A DNA stretch of 64,000 nucleotides from Paenibacillus sp. JCM 10914. Lineage in GTDB: Bacteria; Bacillota; Bacilli; Paenibacillales; Paenibacillaceae. Positions 37,205 through 46,305 of the stretch are shown one piece after another (the first letter of the stretch is position 1; the number at the start of each line of letters is the position of its first letter). Where the stretch lies: assembly GCF_001315105.1 (NCBI RefSeq), contig NZ_BAZR01000018.1, positions 36,838-100,837 of the forward strand. Reading direction: 5' to 3'. A program made the position numbers and the translations under genes. The notes under the pieces are model-generated. The model was not told the origin of the DNA. It made no database searches and was given only the letters and a program-made list of their open reading frames with translations.

Positions 37205-37420
37205 AGTAGTGCTGTCAGAACAGGCAGGTCTCCTGGCTCCGGTATCGTCACATGACAGCGGCCTTCCCGATCGATCTCAATCAGTGGCTGAATAGGCTGC
37301 CTGCTCCTCCGTTACAGTGGCGGGACCGCGTCGGTATCGCACCGACTTCCCTTTTAAGTCTGGCCAGCAAGCATTATTGCAGCCAGACACCTGTTCCCGA
37401 TATGCAGTTCGGGTATTTTA
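37205..37420 (-). ncRNA. Cobalamin (B12) riboswitch aptamer
   Basis: On the minus strand it has the conserved core AAAAGGGAAGTCGGTGCGA...CCGACGCGGTCCCGCCACTGTAA and the B12 box GAGCCAGGAGACCTGCC (37240-37223). An upstream hairpin CCCGAACTGCATATCGGG is also present. It lies upstream of a terminator, a small ORF and metE. Adenosylcobalamin binding should stop metE transcription when a B12-dependent synthase can work. Confidence 0.93.
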
Positions 37421-37645
37421 TATCAATTTACATCTTACTAGACAATGAAAGGTAAACACAACTATTTCAATGCATAACTATGCAATACGGGGAAGTTCCG
37501 TATGTCACTGATCCTCAGTGAGAGAAAGATTTTTTTGGCGACAACCGCTCTAAAAATGCATTGACAATTTTAAACAATCACTGTAAATTAAATTTGTTAT
37601 TGTTATTCCTATAAAAACGCTTGGTTTAGGAGGTTTATTGGTAAG

Positions 37646-39013
37646 ATGGACAATGTTGAGAACAATTTATTGCTTGCCATCCAAACGAACTGGTTCAGTT
37701 TTGTAACTGCTGTGCTTGTTTTCGGCATTTTGTATGTACTGGCACGCAAGCGGGTCAGCTTTGGCGCCCGGGTGCTGATCGGACTTGGGATCGGCCTGCT
37801 TGTGGGCATTCTTCTTCAGAGCCTTGATCTGGATACGAAAGGAATTACCACGTTCGGCAGTATTTACGTCAGTCTAATCCGTATGCTCGTTATTCCGCTA
37901 GTATTCGTGCTCGTTCTAAACAGCATCGCATCGTTGACGAGTCTCGATTATTTACGAAAGATTGGCTTTAAGACGTTCGGCTGGTTTCTAGCCACAACGG
38001 GTATAGCATCAATAATCGGCCTGCTTGTCGCCCTGCTGTTCAACCCGGGAGCCGGTATTCAGCAGCAGACGCCGGAGGGTTTCCAAGCACGTGAAATTCC
38101 GACCTTCTCGCAAGTTATTCTGGACCTGGTTCCTTCCAACCCGATTAATGAAGCGGCGAATGGTAAAGTGGTGCCTCTGCTTATATTCGCATTATTCCTG
38201 GCCGTTGCCATTATTAAGGTCGGCTCCAAGAACGCCGATGCCGTCAAGCCTGTGCGCGACCTTATCCATTCGTTGACCCAAGTGCTGCACCAGGTTGTGA
38301 AATACGTTATCCGGCTCACGCCGTACGGCGTGTTCGCGCTAATTGCCGGCATCACGGCGCGCTATGGCTGGGACACACTGCAGGAGTTAGGCAGTGTAAT
38401 CATCACTTCGTACGTCGCACTTATTATTCACTTTGTGTTCGTATTCGGAGCGCTCGTGCTGCTGGTGGCAAAGGTGAATCCGATTCGCTTCTTCCGGAAA
38501 ATTTACCCGATGCTCGTCGTCGCGTTCACAACCCGCAGCAGCTATGCAACACTGCCCGTTAATCTGGAGGTTATTACGAAGAGGCTGCATGTCTCTCCGC
38601 GAATTGCGAGCTTCGTTGCTCCGCTGGGTGCCTCCGTCAACTTCAACGGTTGCGGTGGCGTATGGCCGGCGATTGTAGCTGTGTTTACAGCTGAAATCTT
38701 CAATATTAATCTGACCATAACCGATTACATCATTCTGGTGCTCGTCAGCATTATCTCATCGATCGGCGTTGCCGGCGTTCCCGGACCCGCCGTCATCTCC
38801 ACAACAGTTGTGCTCACCGCAATGGGCCTGCCACTCGAAGGCATAGCCATCGTAGCGGGTGTAGAAGCGCTCATTGATATGGGACGCACCGCCGTCAACG
38901 CTACGGGAACGACCGTCACCTCGCTGCTCGTGGCGAATTCCGAAGGCGAATTCGACCGCGAGAAGTTCAACAGCGATGATGATGACGAGGAGCTTGCCAT
39001 AAGCCCTGTGTAA
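37646..39013 (+). CDS. tcyP: L-cystine/dicarboxylate symporter, TcyP-like
   Basis: 455 aa sodium:dicarboxylate symporter-family protein with about eight membrane helices and re-entrant loops. The serine-rich hairpin FTTRSSYATLPVNLEVI, APLGASVNFNGCGGVWPAIV and GRTAVNATGTTVTSLLVAN match TcyP-type cystine carriers better than glutamate carriers. A GGAGG-type site lies upstream. Its position beside metE and far from the sulfur cluster is suggestive but not proof of co-function. Confidence 0.82.
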   Translation: MDNVENNLLLAIQTNWFSFVTAVLVFGILYVLARKRVSFGARVLIGLGIGLLVGILLQSLDLDTKGITTFGSIYVSLIRMLVIPLVFVLVLNSIASLTSLDYLRKIGFKTFGWFLATTGIASIIGLLVALLFNPGAGIQQQTPEGFQAREIPTFSQVILDLVPSNPINEAANGKVVPLLIFALFLAVAIIKVGSKNADAVKPVRDLIHSLTQVLHQVVKYVIRLTPYGVFALIAGITARYGWDTLQELGSVIITSYVALIIHFVFVFGALVLLVAKVNPIRFFRKIYPMLVVAFTTRSSYATLPVNLEVITKRLHVSPRIASFVAPLGASVNFNGCGGVWPAIVAVFTAEIFNINLTITDYIILVLVSIISSIGVAGVPGPAVISTTVVLTAMGLPLEGIAIVAGVEALIDMGRTAVNATGTTVTSLLVANSEGEFDREKFNSDDDDEELAISPV

Positions 39014-39109
39014 CAGGCGGCATGCACCTGCTGCGTCACACTCCTTGCTCACGACCGGGCACCGGGATCGGTTACACTTTGCCGCCCCGGCGTCCGCTCC
39101 ACGCTATAA

Positions 39110-39150
39110 CCTCCGAACGCTTGCTTTTGGCAGCGGTCCGGAGGTTTTTT
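39110..39150 (+). terminator. Terminator of the tcyP-like gene
   Basis: CCTCCG..GC / GC..CGGAGG stem followed by TTTTTTTC on the plus strand, about 100 bases after the stop. Confidence 0.75.
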
Positions 39151-39221
39151 TCAATTTTTTCAATGCAGCAGCTCCCACGATCCATTAAACCCAAGATGCC
39201 ATCTTCTTATTTCGCGCGTAC

Positions 39222-40091
39222 TCATAACTGTTTGAAATAATCTTGAACAAATTCCTTGAATTTTATTGCGACCTTCGTCATGTACCGGTTGCTATACCAT
39301 GAGATCTCGATGGTTCTGGTGCTTATTGGTTCTTCGATGGGAATGAGAACGACCGAAGATCCCTGAGAGCCGCCCCACGTAACAGATGGGATAAAGGAAA
39401 CGCCCAGCCCCGAATGGACTAGGCTGCGAACCATTGAAGGTTCGTCGCATTCATATATAATTCGAGGCGTAAAGCCAGCCGCTCGACAGAGAGAATCCGT
39501 CGTTTCGCGGAGTTGTTTGCCGGGCTTTAAACTAATAAAACCGTCTTCTGAAAGTTCGGACAGTCGAATGCTACCACGATCAGCCAGCCTATGGTCACTT
39601 GGGACGGCGAGCATGATCTCTTCCGTTAATAAAGAAATCGACTCGGTTCCCGGCATGCTGAACGAAGATGAAGAAATGCACAGATCAAAAGCTGGAGGTT
39701 TGTAGTGATCCTGATCATGCTGTAGCAGCTTGAACTCGGTTTCCGGGTATAGCTGCCGAAATAAAGTGATCATATCTGGAAGCAAATAGGAAGCCACTTG
39801 AATGAATATAACGACGGTTCCTGTCGGTCTTTCGGCCAGATCGAGAAGCTCCGATTTTCCATCCTCTAACGTTTGAAGCGCCAAGTCTACCTTTGCAAGA
39901 AACCGTCTCCCATATTCATTTAATCGAATGTATTTCCCCGTGCGATCAAATAATCTGATTGTTAATTCTTTTTCGAGATTCCCGATCATTTTACTTAGTG
40001 CAGGTTGAGAGACTTGCAGCATTTCGGCCGCTTTGGTCATATTCTCTAGTCGCGCAACCGTTTGAAAGTACCGAAGTGAAAGTAAGTCCAT
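39222..40091 (-). CDS. LysR-family regulator divergent from the carboxylesterase operon
   Basis: 289 aa with N-terminal helix-turn-helix (RYFQTVARLENMTKAAEMLQ, VSQPALSKMIGNLEKEL) and an effector domain. Divergent from the esterase gene with a 22-base perfect dyad between them, a typical LysR arrangement. Likely activates the esterase-tauE-VOC operon. Confidence 0.9.
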   Translation of the reverse strand: MDLLSLRYFQTVARLENMTKAAEMLQVSQPALSKMIGNLEKELTIRLFDRTGKYIRLNEYGRRFLAKVDLALQTLEDGKSELLDLAERPTGTVVIFIQVASYLLPDMITLFRQLYPETEFKLLQHDQDHYKPPAFDLCISSSSFSMPGTESISLLTEEIMLAVPSDHRLADRGSIRLSELSEDGFISLKPGKQLRETTDSLCRAAGFTPRIIYECDEPSMVRSLVHSGLGVSFIPSVTWGGSQGSSVVLIPIEEPISTRTIEISWYSNRYMTKVAIKFKEFVQDYFKQL

Positions 40092-40106
40092 CGTGATCCC
40101 CCTCTA

Positions 40107-40128
40107 TTTATAACCGTTTGGTTATAAA
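40107..40128. promoter_or_regulatory. LysR-type binding site
   Basis: Perfect dyad TTTATAACC-gttt-GGTTATAAA in the divergent intergenic region, containing the T-N11-A motif expected of LysR sites (ATAAC-N6-GTTAT). Confidence 0.65.
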
Positions 40129-40211
40129 TTCTATACAAAACAATATATTTTTCATTATTATGGCAGAACCCTATAATAAAGAGAAGTAAGAAGTAAAGCG
40201 GAGGTAGTTAT

Positions 40212-41829
40212 ATGAACACGAAAGAAAAAAGGGATGAAACGATAACAATTGCTAGCGGGCAGCTTAAAGGCATACGGCAGACAGAGATTGACGCGATTGC
40301 ATGGTTAGGGATTCCTTATGCTTTACCTCCAGTGGATAAACTACGATGGAAAGCGCCTCGCGAAGTTAAACCATGGACTGGCATATTGCCTGTACGCGAA
40401 TTTAGCAATAGTAGCTTCCAGATGATTCAAGGGGTACCAAGCGGCAGCGAAGATTGTTTGTATGTGAACATTTGGCGACCCGATCATACCGATTCCGGCC
40501 TGCCCGTTTTCGTCTTCCTGCACGGGGGCGGTAACACAAATGGTTCAGGTAGCGATTTCCAAGGCGGGCAATTGGCTTGTGAAACGAACAGTATAGTCAT
40601 CACCGTGAATTATCGTCTGGGTGCGATGGGGTTTTTCCGACATCCTGCGCTTCGAACCGGCGATCCTTTGGATGACTCGGGGAACTACGGTCTTCTCGAT
40701 ATTATTCATGCTCTGAAATGGGTACAGACGAATATCGTTGCCTTCGGCGGAAATCCGGAAAATGTTACGTTGGCTGGTCATTCTGCTGGTGCAAGAAATG
40801 CATTAGCCGCTTATCTTTCACCTCTAAGCGAAGGACTTTTTCACAAGCTGTGTGCGATGAGTGGAGGCTTAACGACGGCAACCCCAGAACAAGGAGAAGC
40901 AAAGGCAAACGATATCCTAGCCTCATTATTAATGGAAACTGGGTTGGCCAACAATATCGAAGAAGCCATAGACTGGATTTCAACGCAATCTGCAGCTGCC
41001 ATTTCTGACTACCTCATGGGTCAAAAGGCCATTCTCTTTGCAGCAACAATCGGCGAGACCGGTCTAAGAATGGCTGCATTTCCTCATTTGTTCGAAGATG
41101 GCACGGTCATTCCAAGAGAAGGCTTCGAAAATCTTAAACACCGAATTCAACCTTGCATGCCGATTATCCTAGGGAGCACTGCTAGCGAATTTTCCGGATT
41201 TGCATCGATGGACCCGTATCTCCTGCACCAAGTACAACACGGACAATTAGCCGAAAATGCGGAGCAAAAAAAGTTATACGAAGCTGTCGTTCAATATGGA
41301 AGCGAACTGTATGCGGCGTTTAATGTAGAGCAAGTTGCGGAGAAATTAATACGCTCGATCCCCGAATTGCCGATTTACGCTTACCGTTTCGGCTGGGGGT
41401 TGCATGACGCGTTATCGATCCCGCCATTCGTTCTCTGATTGGAGCTCCTCATGGAGCGGATATCCCTTCTATACGGGTGACTTCTCAGGTGTCATGCAAA
41501 ACTTTCCCGAAGGCGTCATTTCTGAACGTAACAATCCTGGGCGTAAAATGCTCTCTTCCCTCATGCGTAGTTATTTACGATGTTTCTTATATTCGGGAGA
41601 TCCTAACGGTAAAGAACTGCCTGATTGGCAACGGTGGACCAACGGTTCTCGGTCTGCCGAAATCCTCTCTCTCGATGCAAGCGAGGAACAAGCGATTGTT
41701 CAATTGATCCAGAAGCTTACATCAAACGATATCCTGGCTAGAATGGAAGAAGACACCCGGTTCACGGAAGAACAGCGCATCTGGCTTAAAAAGTATCTAT
41801 TTGCAGGTCGCTTCTTCTGGAAGGATTAA
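40212..41829 (+). CDS. Type B carboxylesterase (two frameshifts near the C-terminus)
   Basis: Alpha/beta hydrolase of the carboxylesterase/cholinesterase family. Oxyanion-hole motif FLHGGGNTNGSG, signature EDCLYVNIWRP and nucleophile motif GHSAGARNA are intact. The first frame ends at 41438 (FGWGLHDALSIPP). Adding one G near 41412 gives DAVIDPAIRSLIGAPHGAD. A second added base near 41465 gives IPFYTGDFSGVMQNFPEG and runs to a stop at 41829. Expected full length about 540 aa. First gene of an operon with a TauE-like exporter. Confidence 0.85.
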
Positions 41830-41860
41830 CTGAATTCGGTCACTGGAAGGGACGTGCTAC

Positions 41861-42658
41861 GTGCTAACTTACTTACTACTATTGGGCATCGGACTAATGG
41901 CCGGCATCTCTGGATCATTGGTCGGACTAGGCGGCGGCTTCATCGTTGTGCCTGCTCTCGCCTTCTTATTTCCTGATATGCCACCGGCACAATTAGCGGG
42001 TACATCCATGGCGATGCTCCTATGTAATTCCATCTCAAGTACTTATGTGTATGCCAAGCAGAAGAGAATTGATTATCAAGCAGCCATCCGATTCGCTGCC
42101 GCCTCCATTCCCGGTTCGGTCATAGGCGCTGTTTTTGCGGAGCATGTGAAAGGGAAATTCTTTTTCATAAGTTTCGGCATTATTCTGATTTTTATGGCCT
42201 TAGTGCTCCTATTTAAGCCCAATAAGCCGATTCATTGGCCATTTAAACCAACGGTGAACCGGAGCTTTATCGATAGTAACGGCGAACGGTTCGATTATGC
42301 CTACCACATGCCTACCGGCATCATCATCAGTTTTCTTGTCGGCTTCATGGCAAGCTTGTTTGGGATCGGGGGCGGCAGTTTCATGATTCCGACGATGACA
42401 TTGTTGCTCTCCTTCTCACCTCATATTGCTGTTGCCACTTCCATGCTTCAAATTTTTCTATCTGCTATTGTAAGTACGTCGGTGCATGCTGTCTTATTGA
42501 ATATTGACTGGTTTATGGTGTTAGCCCTAGCCCCGGGTGCTATAATCGGTGGTCAAATCGGCGCGCGACTTGCCAAACGCCTCCCTGCCAGGCTGCTCCT
42601 AAAAATATTAGCGCTATTTCTAATCGTGGTTTCGATCCGGCTGATGATGAAGGGTTAG
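41861..42658 (+). CDS. TauE/SafE-family membrane transporter
   Basis: 265 aa, about eight membrane segments, two repeats with GGGFIVVPALAFLFP and FGIGGGSFMIPTMTLLLSFS. GTG start at 41861 with GGAAGGG upstream. The family exports or imports organic anions such as sulfite, sulfoacetate or aromatic acids. Co-transcribed with the esterase 31 bases upstream, so it may export the acid product of esterase action (inference). Confidence 0.87.
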   Translation: MLTYLLLLGIGLMAGISGSLVGLGGGFIVVPALAFLFPDMPPAQLAGTSMAMLLCNSISSTYVYAKQKRIDYQAAIRFAAASIPGSVIGAVFAEHVKGKFFFISFGIILIFMALVLLFKPNKPIHWPFKPTVNRSFIDSNGERFDYAYHMPTGIIISFLVGFMASLFGIGGGSFMIPTMTLLLSFSPHIAVATSMLQIFLSAIVSTSVHAVLLNIDWFMVLALAPGAIIGGQIGARLAKRLPARLLLKILALFLIVVSIRLMMKG

Positions 42659-42745
42659 GAGATTGGCACAATAAGTACATTCACCGGAAATTCATGTATT
42701 TGTTTTGATTAAAAACATAAGAATGAACCAAGGGAGGAAACGGAT

Positions 42746-43024
42746 ATGCACGCAAACGAGGAAATCAACGCGGAAGAAGGAATGGAAGACATTACAGGTA
42801 TTACTTGTATTTATGTCCCAGTAAATGATGTTTACGATTCTATGAAATGGTACCAAAAGAATTTAGGGTGCCAACCTGCAAACAACGACCGTGTTGAACC
42901 TGGAATGGAGATGGCTGTTTTGAATTTTCCCGATCGGAATGGAAACCTGCCCTCACCTGGTTTAAGGCAAGTCGTACCTGCTCTGCTCCTTGACGGTAAC
43001 ATATGGGAAGTCTGGCAACCCTAA
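42746..43024 (+). CDS. VOC-family protein, C-terminally truncated
   Basis: 92 aa with only the first glyoxalase-fold module (GITCIYVPVNDVYDSMKWYQ, GCQPANN, GMEMAVLNFP). The second module is missing: the frame ends in GNIWEVWQP, and the sortase gene begins converging only 3 bases on. Good ribosome-binding site (GGGAGG). It is either a truncated remnant or a frameshift within it. Follows the tauE-like gene. Confidence 0.6.
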   Translation: MHANEEINAEEGMEDITGITCIYVPVNDVYDSMKWYQKNLGCQPANNDRVEPGMEMAVLNFPDRNGNLPSPGLRQVVPALLLDGNIWEVWQP

Positions 43025-43027
43025 TTG

Positions 43028-43723
43028 CTATTTTAATAACCTCGTATATACGACTAGTCTCTTTTCATGTTCGCCCTTTACACGATTGTACTTTCCTGTA
43101 CATGTTATTAAATTTAATTGTTCCATATCAGTATCGCCGAATATTCTTTCGATTGGCGCTTCGGCTGTAGGATAAGATTCAACAGCCACGACTTTGAAGA
43201 CGAGGTAATTTCCTTCATTGTCTGATAACACCACGGGTTCCCCAGGTTTTATCTTTTTGAGCGGGTAAAAAACCGCGGGGCCCGTATAGTTGTCTACATG
43301 CCCTGCTAAAATAGCATTTCCTTTTTGTCCAGGCAAAATGCCATCTACAAATACTCCAGCAACTTTGCTTGATACGGGTACTTCCATTTGCCCGTTCTCT
43401 AACAGTCCTACGGGTTCAACAGGGGCCTTAATACCAACCGATGGAATCCAAATTTGCTTCGGTTTTATAAATACAGATTGGTCATTTAATAAGTTCTCCT
43501 CTTTTTCCTTTTCTGAATTCTTCACAGTTATACCTTGTTCTATTTTACCCTCTGGAATTTCTCTGGAAGAAGACGATCCGGATTGAGGCAATGGAGATTG
43601 AGCAGTATTCTCCCTCAGTTCAATAGATTGCAACGCATGATATTGATATCCTGAGAACAATAGAACAGGAATGGAGATAATTATTAATAACGTTAATTTT
43701 CGTTTATCATTCACAAGGATCAT
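43028..43723 (-). CDS. Sortase (class F/D-like LPXTG transpeptidase)
   Basis: 231 aa. One N-terminal membrane anchor (residues about 10-25), a polar linker, then a sortase beta-barrel. It has the catalytic histidine in AILAGHVDN, the cysteine in LNLITCTGKYN and the arginine in EKRLVVYTRLL. Spacing and the short form fit stand-alone class F or D sortases found in Bacillales. The gene lies downstream of a small secreted protein ending in LPKTGYGGVSE, its likely substrate, with a terminator between the two. Confidence 0.85.
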   Translation of the reverse strand: MILVNDKRKLTLLIIISIPVLLFSGYQYHALQSIELRENTAQSPLPQSGSSSSREIPEGKIEQGITVKNSEKEKEENLLNDQSVFIKPKQIWIPSVGIKAPVEPVGLLENGQMEVPVSSKVAGVFVDGILPGQKGNAILAGHVDNYTGPAVFYPLKKIKPGEPVVLSDNEGNYLVFKVVAVESYPTAEAPIERIFGDTDMEQLNLITCTGKYNRVKGEHEKRLVVYTRLLK

Positions 43724-43736
43724 CCTCTGTTAAAAG

Positions 43737-43765
43737 AAAAGAGGAAAACATAATTCTCCTCTTTT
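43737..43765 (-). terminator. Terminator between substrate and sortase genes
   Basis: AAAAGAGGA / TCCTCTTTT 9-bp stem with a T-run on the minus strand. It would let the small substrate be made in excess over the sortase. Confidence 0.65.
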
Positions 43766-43776
43766 CAATCATAATC

Positions 43777-44040
43777 TTATTCGCTTACGCCGCCATATCC
43801 CGTTTTGGGTAATGCTTTTGGCTTAATGCTCTTGGTGTGCACTTTATGTGCTTTGCTTTTAGCTCGCATCTTGTGTTCTTTAGCTTCGTGTTTCTTAACA
43901 TGTGCTTTGTGTTCTTTAGCTTCATGTTCTTTGACATGCACTTTGTGCTGATGTTTTTCCACAGGTGCTGCGGATGCAGTTAATGCCGAAGATGAAAGAA
44001 ACAAACAAGTTGACAAGGCAAATATTGTCGCTTTTTTCAT
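43777..44040 (-). CDS. Small secreted His/Lys-rich protein with C-terminal LPKTG motif
   Basis: 87 aa. A clear signal peptide (ATIFALSTCLFLSSSALTAS-A) is followed by a repetitive, highly charged region (HEAKEHK twice, His every three to seven residues). It ends ALPKTGYGGVSE. It has the LPXTG sorting motif but lacks the usual downstream hydrophobic helix and basic tail; no other frame supplies them. It lies directly upstream of the sortase gene, so it is the presumptive substrate. Metal or polyanion binding by the repeats is possible. Confidence 0.78.
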   Translation of the reverse strand: MKKATIFALSTCLFLSSSALTASAAPVEKHQHKVHVKEHEAKEHKAHVKKHEAKEHKMRAKSKAHKVHTKSIKPKALPKTGYGGVSE

Positions 44041-44150
44041 TGTGAAATTCCTCCCTTTTTTTGTTTTCCCCGATTTAATTATCTACACTGTTGTATCAAG
44101 TTATTGATGGTAATTTACACCTTTATAGCCTATTAGCCATTGCAACGTAA

Positions 44151-44187
44151 ATAAGATGGCCTCTGACAAGATCAGAGGCCATCTTAT
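44151..44187 (-). terminator. Terminator of the small basic protein gene
   Basis: Perfect 16-bp stem ATAAGATGGCCTCTGA / TCAGAGGCCATCTTAT with a five-base loop, 12 bases after the stop. Confidence 0.85.
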
Positions 44188-44198
44188 AAAAATGTTAA

Positions 44199-44366
44199 CT
44201 AAGACTGCTTTATGGGAGACTTAAGACTGATTTTTTTGTTTTTCACCATCTTTTGCTTTTTCGTTGATATATTTGTTGAAGTACTCTTCTTGCTTTTTGG
44301 GGGTGATGATAAGCCTCGATTATCTAGATACTGTAACTCATTAAAAAGACTACTTATTTTTTTCAT
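44199..44366 (-). CDS. Small basic protein of unknown function
   Basis: 55 aa from ATG 44366 (GAGAGGGG upstream), with a helical start (KKISSLFNELQYLDNRG) and a Lys/Ser-rich tail. It has its own perfect terminator, which argues that it is a real gene. No family recognised. Confidence 0.5.
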   Translation of the reverse strand: MKKISSLFNELQYLDNRGLSSPPKSKKSTSTNISTKKQKMVKNKKISLKSPIKQS

Positions 44367-44494
44367 TTGTTTTCCCCTCTCCATGAACCAAAACGATTAT
44401 GGTGTACTCTCATTCTCTAATGTAATGTATTCATGTCAAGGCAACGAAGTTCTAAACCTTTATGACTATTTGGTAATGAATAAGTCCGTATATC

Positions 44495-44525
44495 AAAAAA
44501 GCCGCTAAATTAGCGACTTTCAATG
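44495..44525 (-). terminator. Dispersed hairpin terminator repeat, copy 5
   Basis: AAAAAAGCCGCTAA..TTAGCGACTTTCAATGGGA, same orientation and flanks as copies 1-4, 70 bases downstream of the S41 peptidase stop codon. Confidence 0.8.
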
Positions 44526-44594
44526 GGACAATGTTCTTGTCTCTTCACATTTTCATATCGGGATTTCAGGTTTGTATTTGTATCGAAGACCATT

Positions 44595-45593
44595 TTATTT
44601 TGGATGATCCAGTTGTTTCAATTGATTTTCCGCTTCCTTTACTAGAAATCCATATTCTTTGCTATCTTGGTAGGAGTTAATTACATGATGAAGAGCAAGT
44701 TTGTATGCCGTTTCATATGCTTCACTTTGAGATGTCTTAACATCAGGCGTCACGCCAGTTCCCTCCCAATTGGTTTGAGTAATGGGATTAATCGCTCGTC
44801 CATCAGGAACAAAGACGCTAATGTGTTTCGTTAATTGATGAATGTCACCTGGGTTGGCTCCTCCAGCCGAAACCTCTCCGACGATGGTTGCCCGCTTTAA
44901 GTTTTTCAGATTATATGTAAATTCTTCAGCAGCGGAAAATGTTCTGTGGCTCGTTAAAATAAATACAGGTTTGTTTGCATAACGTTTCCCAGGAACATAA
45001 GCTAGCGTCCAAGACTGGCTTAAATCATCATTCGCTCTCGAATAGAAACTGTTTAAGTGGAAAGGTTCGGAATCATATAAATAACTGGTTATCAAGGCGA
45101 CCATCGCAGGACTTCCACCGCCGTTGTTTCGTACATCAAAGATAAGGGCGTCCGTATTAGCCACCAAATTCATTGCATTCACTGCGGCCTCCCCTGCAAA
45201 CTCAGGATCGTGAAAACCTCGCAGATCAATATAGCCGATATTCCCTTTAAGCCGTTCAATTCTGTGAAATCCAAAATTATCAATCTTTGCATGAAGAAAA
45301 TCTTCCGCCCTTTGTTCTTTCTCGCTAATCTTGAGATCGATAGATTTCTCTTGTTCCGTGTATCGCAATTTCAAATGCTTATCGTTGCTTATTTCCCAAA
45401 GATCTTTCGTAATTTGTTCACAAAAAGCTTCGGGGGTTTCAATCTCCTCATAATCTTTTCTCATTAACTTTTGTTCCAAATGAATCCCCAATTCTTTGGC
45501 AATATCGGGAAACACATAATAATGATTTAATGTTTTGGCTAATGAACGTATAACCTCTTCATGAGTCCAACCGCTCGTCTTATTCACTTGCAT
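44595..45593 (-). CDS. S41-family (C-terminal processing peptidase-like) protein
   Basis: 332 aa; M at 45593 chosen because AAGGG lies nine bases upstream. A helical N-terminal domain (tricorn/CRBP-like) is followed by an S41 core with NIGYIDLRGFHDPEFAG, DALIFDVRNNGGGSPAMVAL and the nucleophile region TSHRTFSAAEEFTYN. No PDZ domain and no signal peptide are evident, so it is likely cytoplasmic. Similar proteins occur widely in Bacillales with unknown substrates. Confidence 0.83.
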   Translation of the reverse strand: MQVNKTSGWTHEEVIRSLAKTLNHYYVFPDIAKELGIHLEQKLMRKDYEEIETPEAFCEQITKDLWEISNDKHLKLRYTEQEKSIDLKISEKEQRAEDFLHAKIDNFGFHRIERLKGNIGYIDLRGFHDPEFAGEAAVNAMNLVANTDALIFDVRNNGGGSPAMVALITSYLYDSEPFHLNSFYSRANDDLSQSWTLAYVPGKRYANKPVFILTSHRTFSAAEEFTYNLKNLKRATIVGEVSAGGANPGDIHQLTKHISVFVPDGRAINPITQTNWEGTGVTPDVKTSQSEAYETAYKLALHHVINSYQDSKEYGFLVKEAENQLKQLDHPK

Positions 45594-45772
45594 AAGAATC
45601 ATTCCCTTCTAATTGATAACACTATTAAATCTGACATCACGAGATAATTCATCACAATTCGTCACCACTCGCAAAAATCCATATACAGTAATTTATACCA
45701 TCAAAATTATCATAGCGCAACGAACAGAAGTTGCCTGCGTCTAATAGTTGGTTGAAATATGAAAGGAGTTGA

Positions 45773-46252
45773 ATGAGAAAGATGACAACATCATTTTCAC
45801 ATAAGCCCGAAGGATACGAATGTCCGTTTTGTCGCATTTCGGGTATCGAGCGACCTAATCAGGGAACAAAACAGAGGGACATTATCTATCAGAATGAAAA
45901 GGTAACGGCATTTATAGCGAGTAAATGGTGGCCAAACAATAAAGGACATGTTCTTGTTGTTCCAAATCAACATTTCGAGAACATCTTTGAACTTCCTGCG
46001 GAGTATGCTGCTGAAATTCACCGCGCGGCTCAGCTTACAGCGTTTGCAATGAAAGGTGCATATGGATGTGATGGGATTTCTACGCGGCAACATAATGAGC
46101 CTGCTGGCAATCAAGACGTGTGGCATTATCATCTTCATGTTTACCCTAGATATGTGGATGATCAACTTTATCTGACAAAGGGTTCTCCATCCGATCCAGA
46201 TGAACGCTCTGTCTATGCTGATAAGTTGCGTTCCTGGATAAAGAAAACCTGA
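45773..46252 (+). CDS. HIT-family hydrolase
   Basis: 159 aa. N-terminal CPFCRISG; central NKGHVLVVPNQHFENIFELP; C-terminal histidine triad in QHNEPAGNQDVWHYHLHVYP. HIT proteins hydrolyse nucleoside phosphoramidates or diadenosine polyphosphates. Two ATGs (45773, 45782) fit the AAGGAG site; the first is used here. Confidence 0.87.
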   Translation: MRKMTTSFSHKPEGYECPFCRISGIERPNQGTKQRDIIYQNEKVTAFIASKWWPNNKGHVLVVPNQHFENIFELPAEYAAEIHRAAQLTAFAMKGAYGCDGISTRQHNEPAGNQDVWHYHLHVYPRYVDDQLYLTKGSPSDPDERSVYADKLRSWIKKT

Positions 46253-46305
46253 GATTACGAGAGACTATAGTTTTCTCCCCAATGCCAGAAAGCGGAGTTG
46301 GTTGT

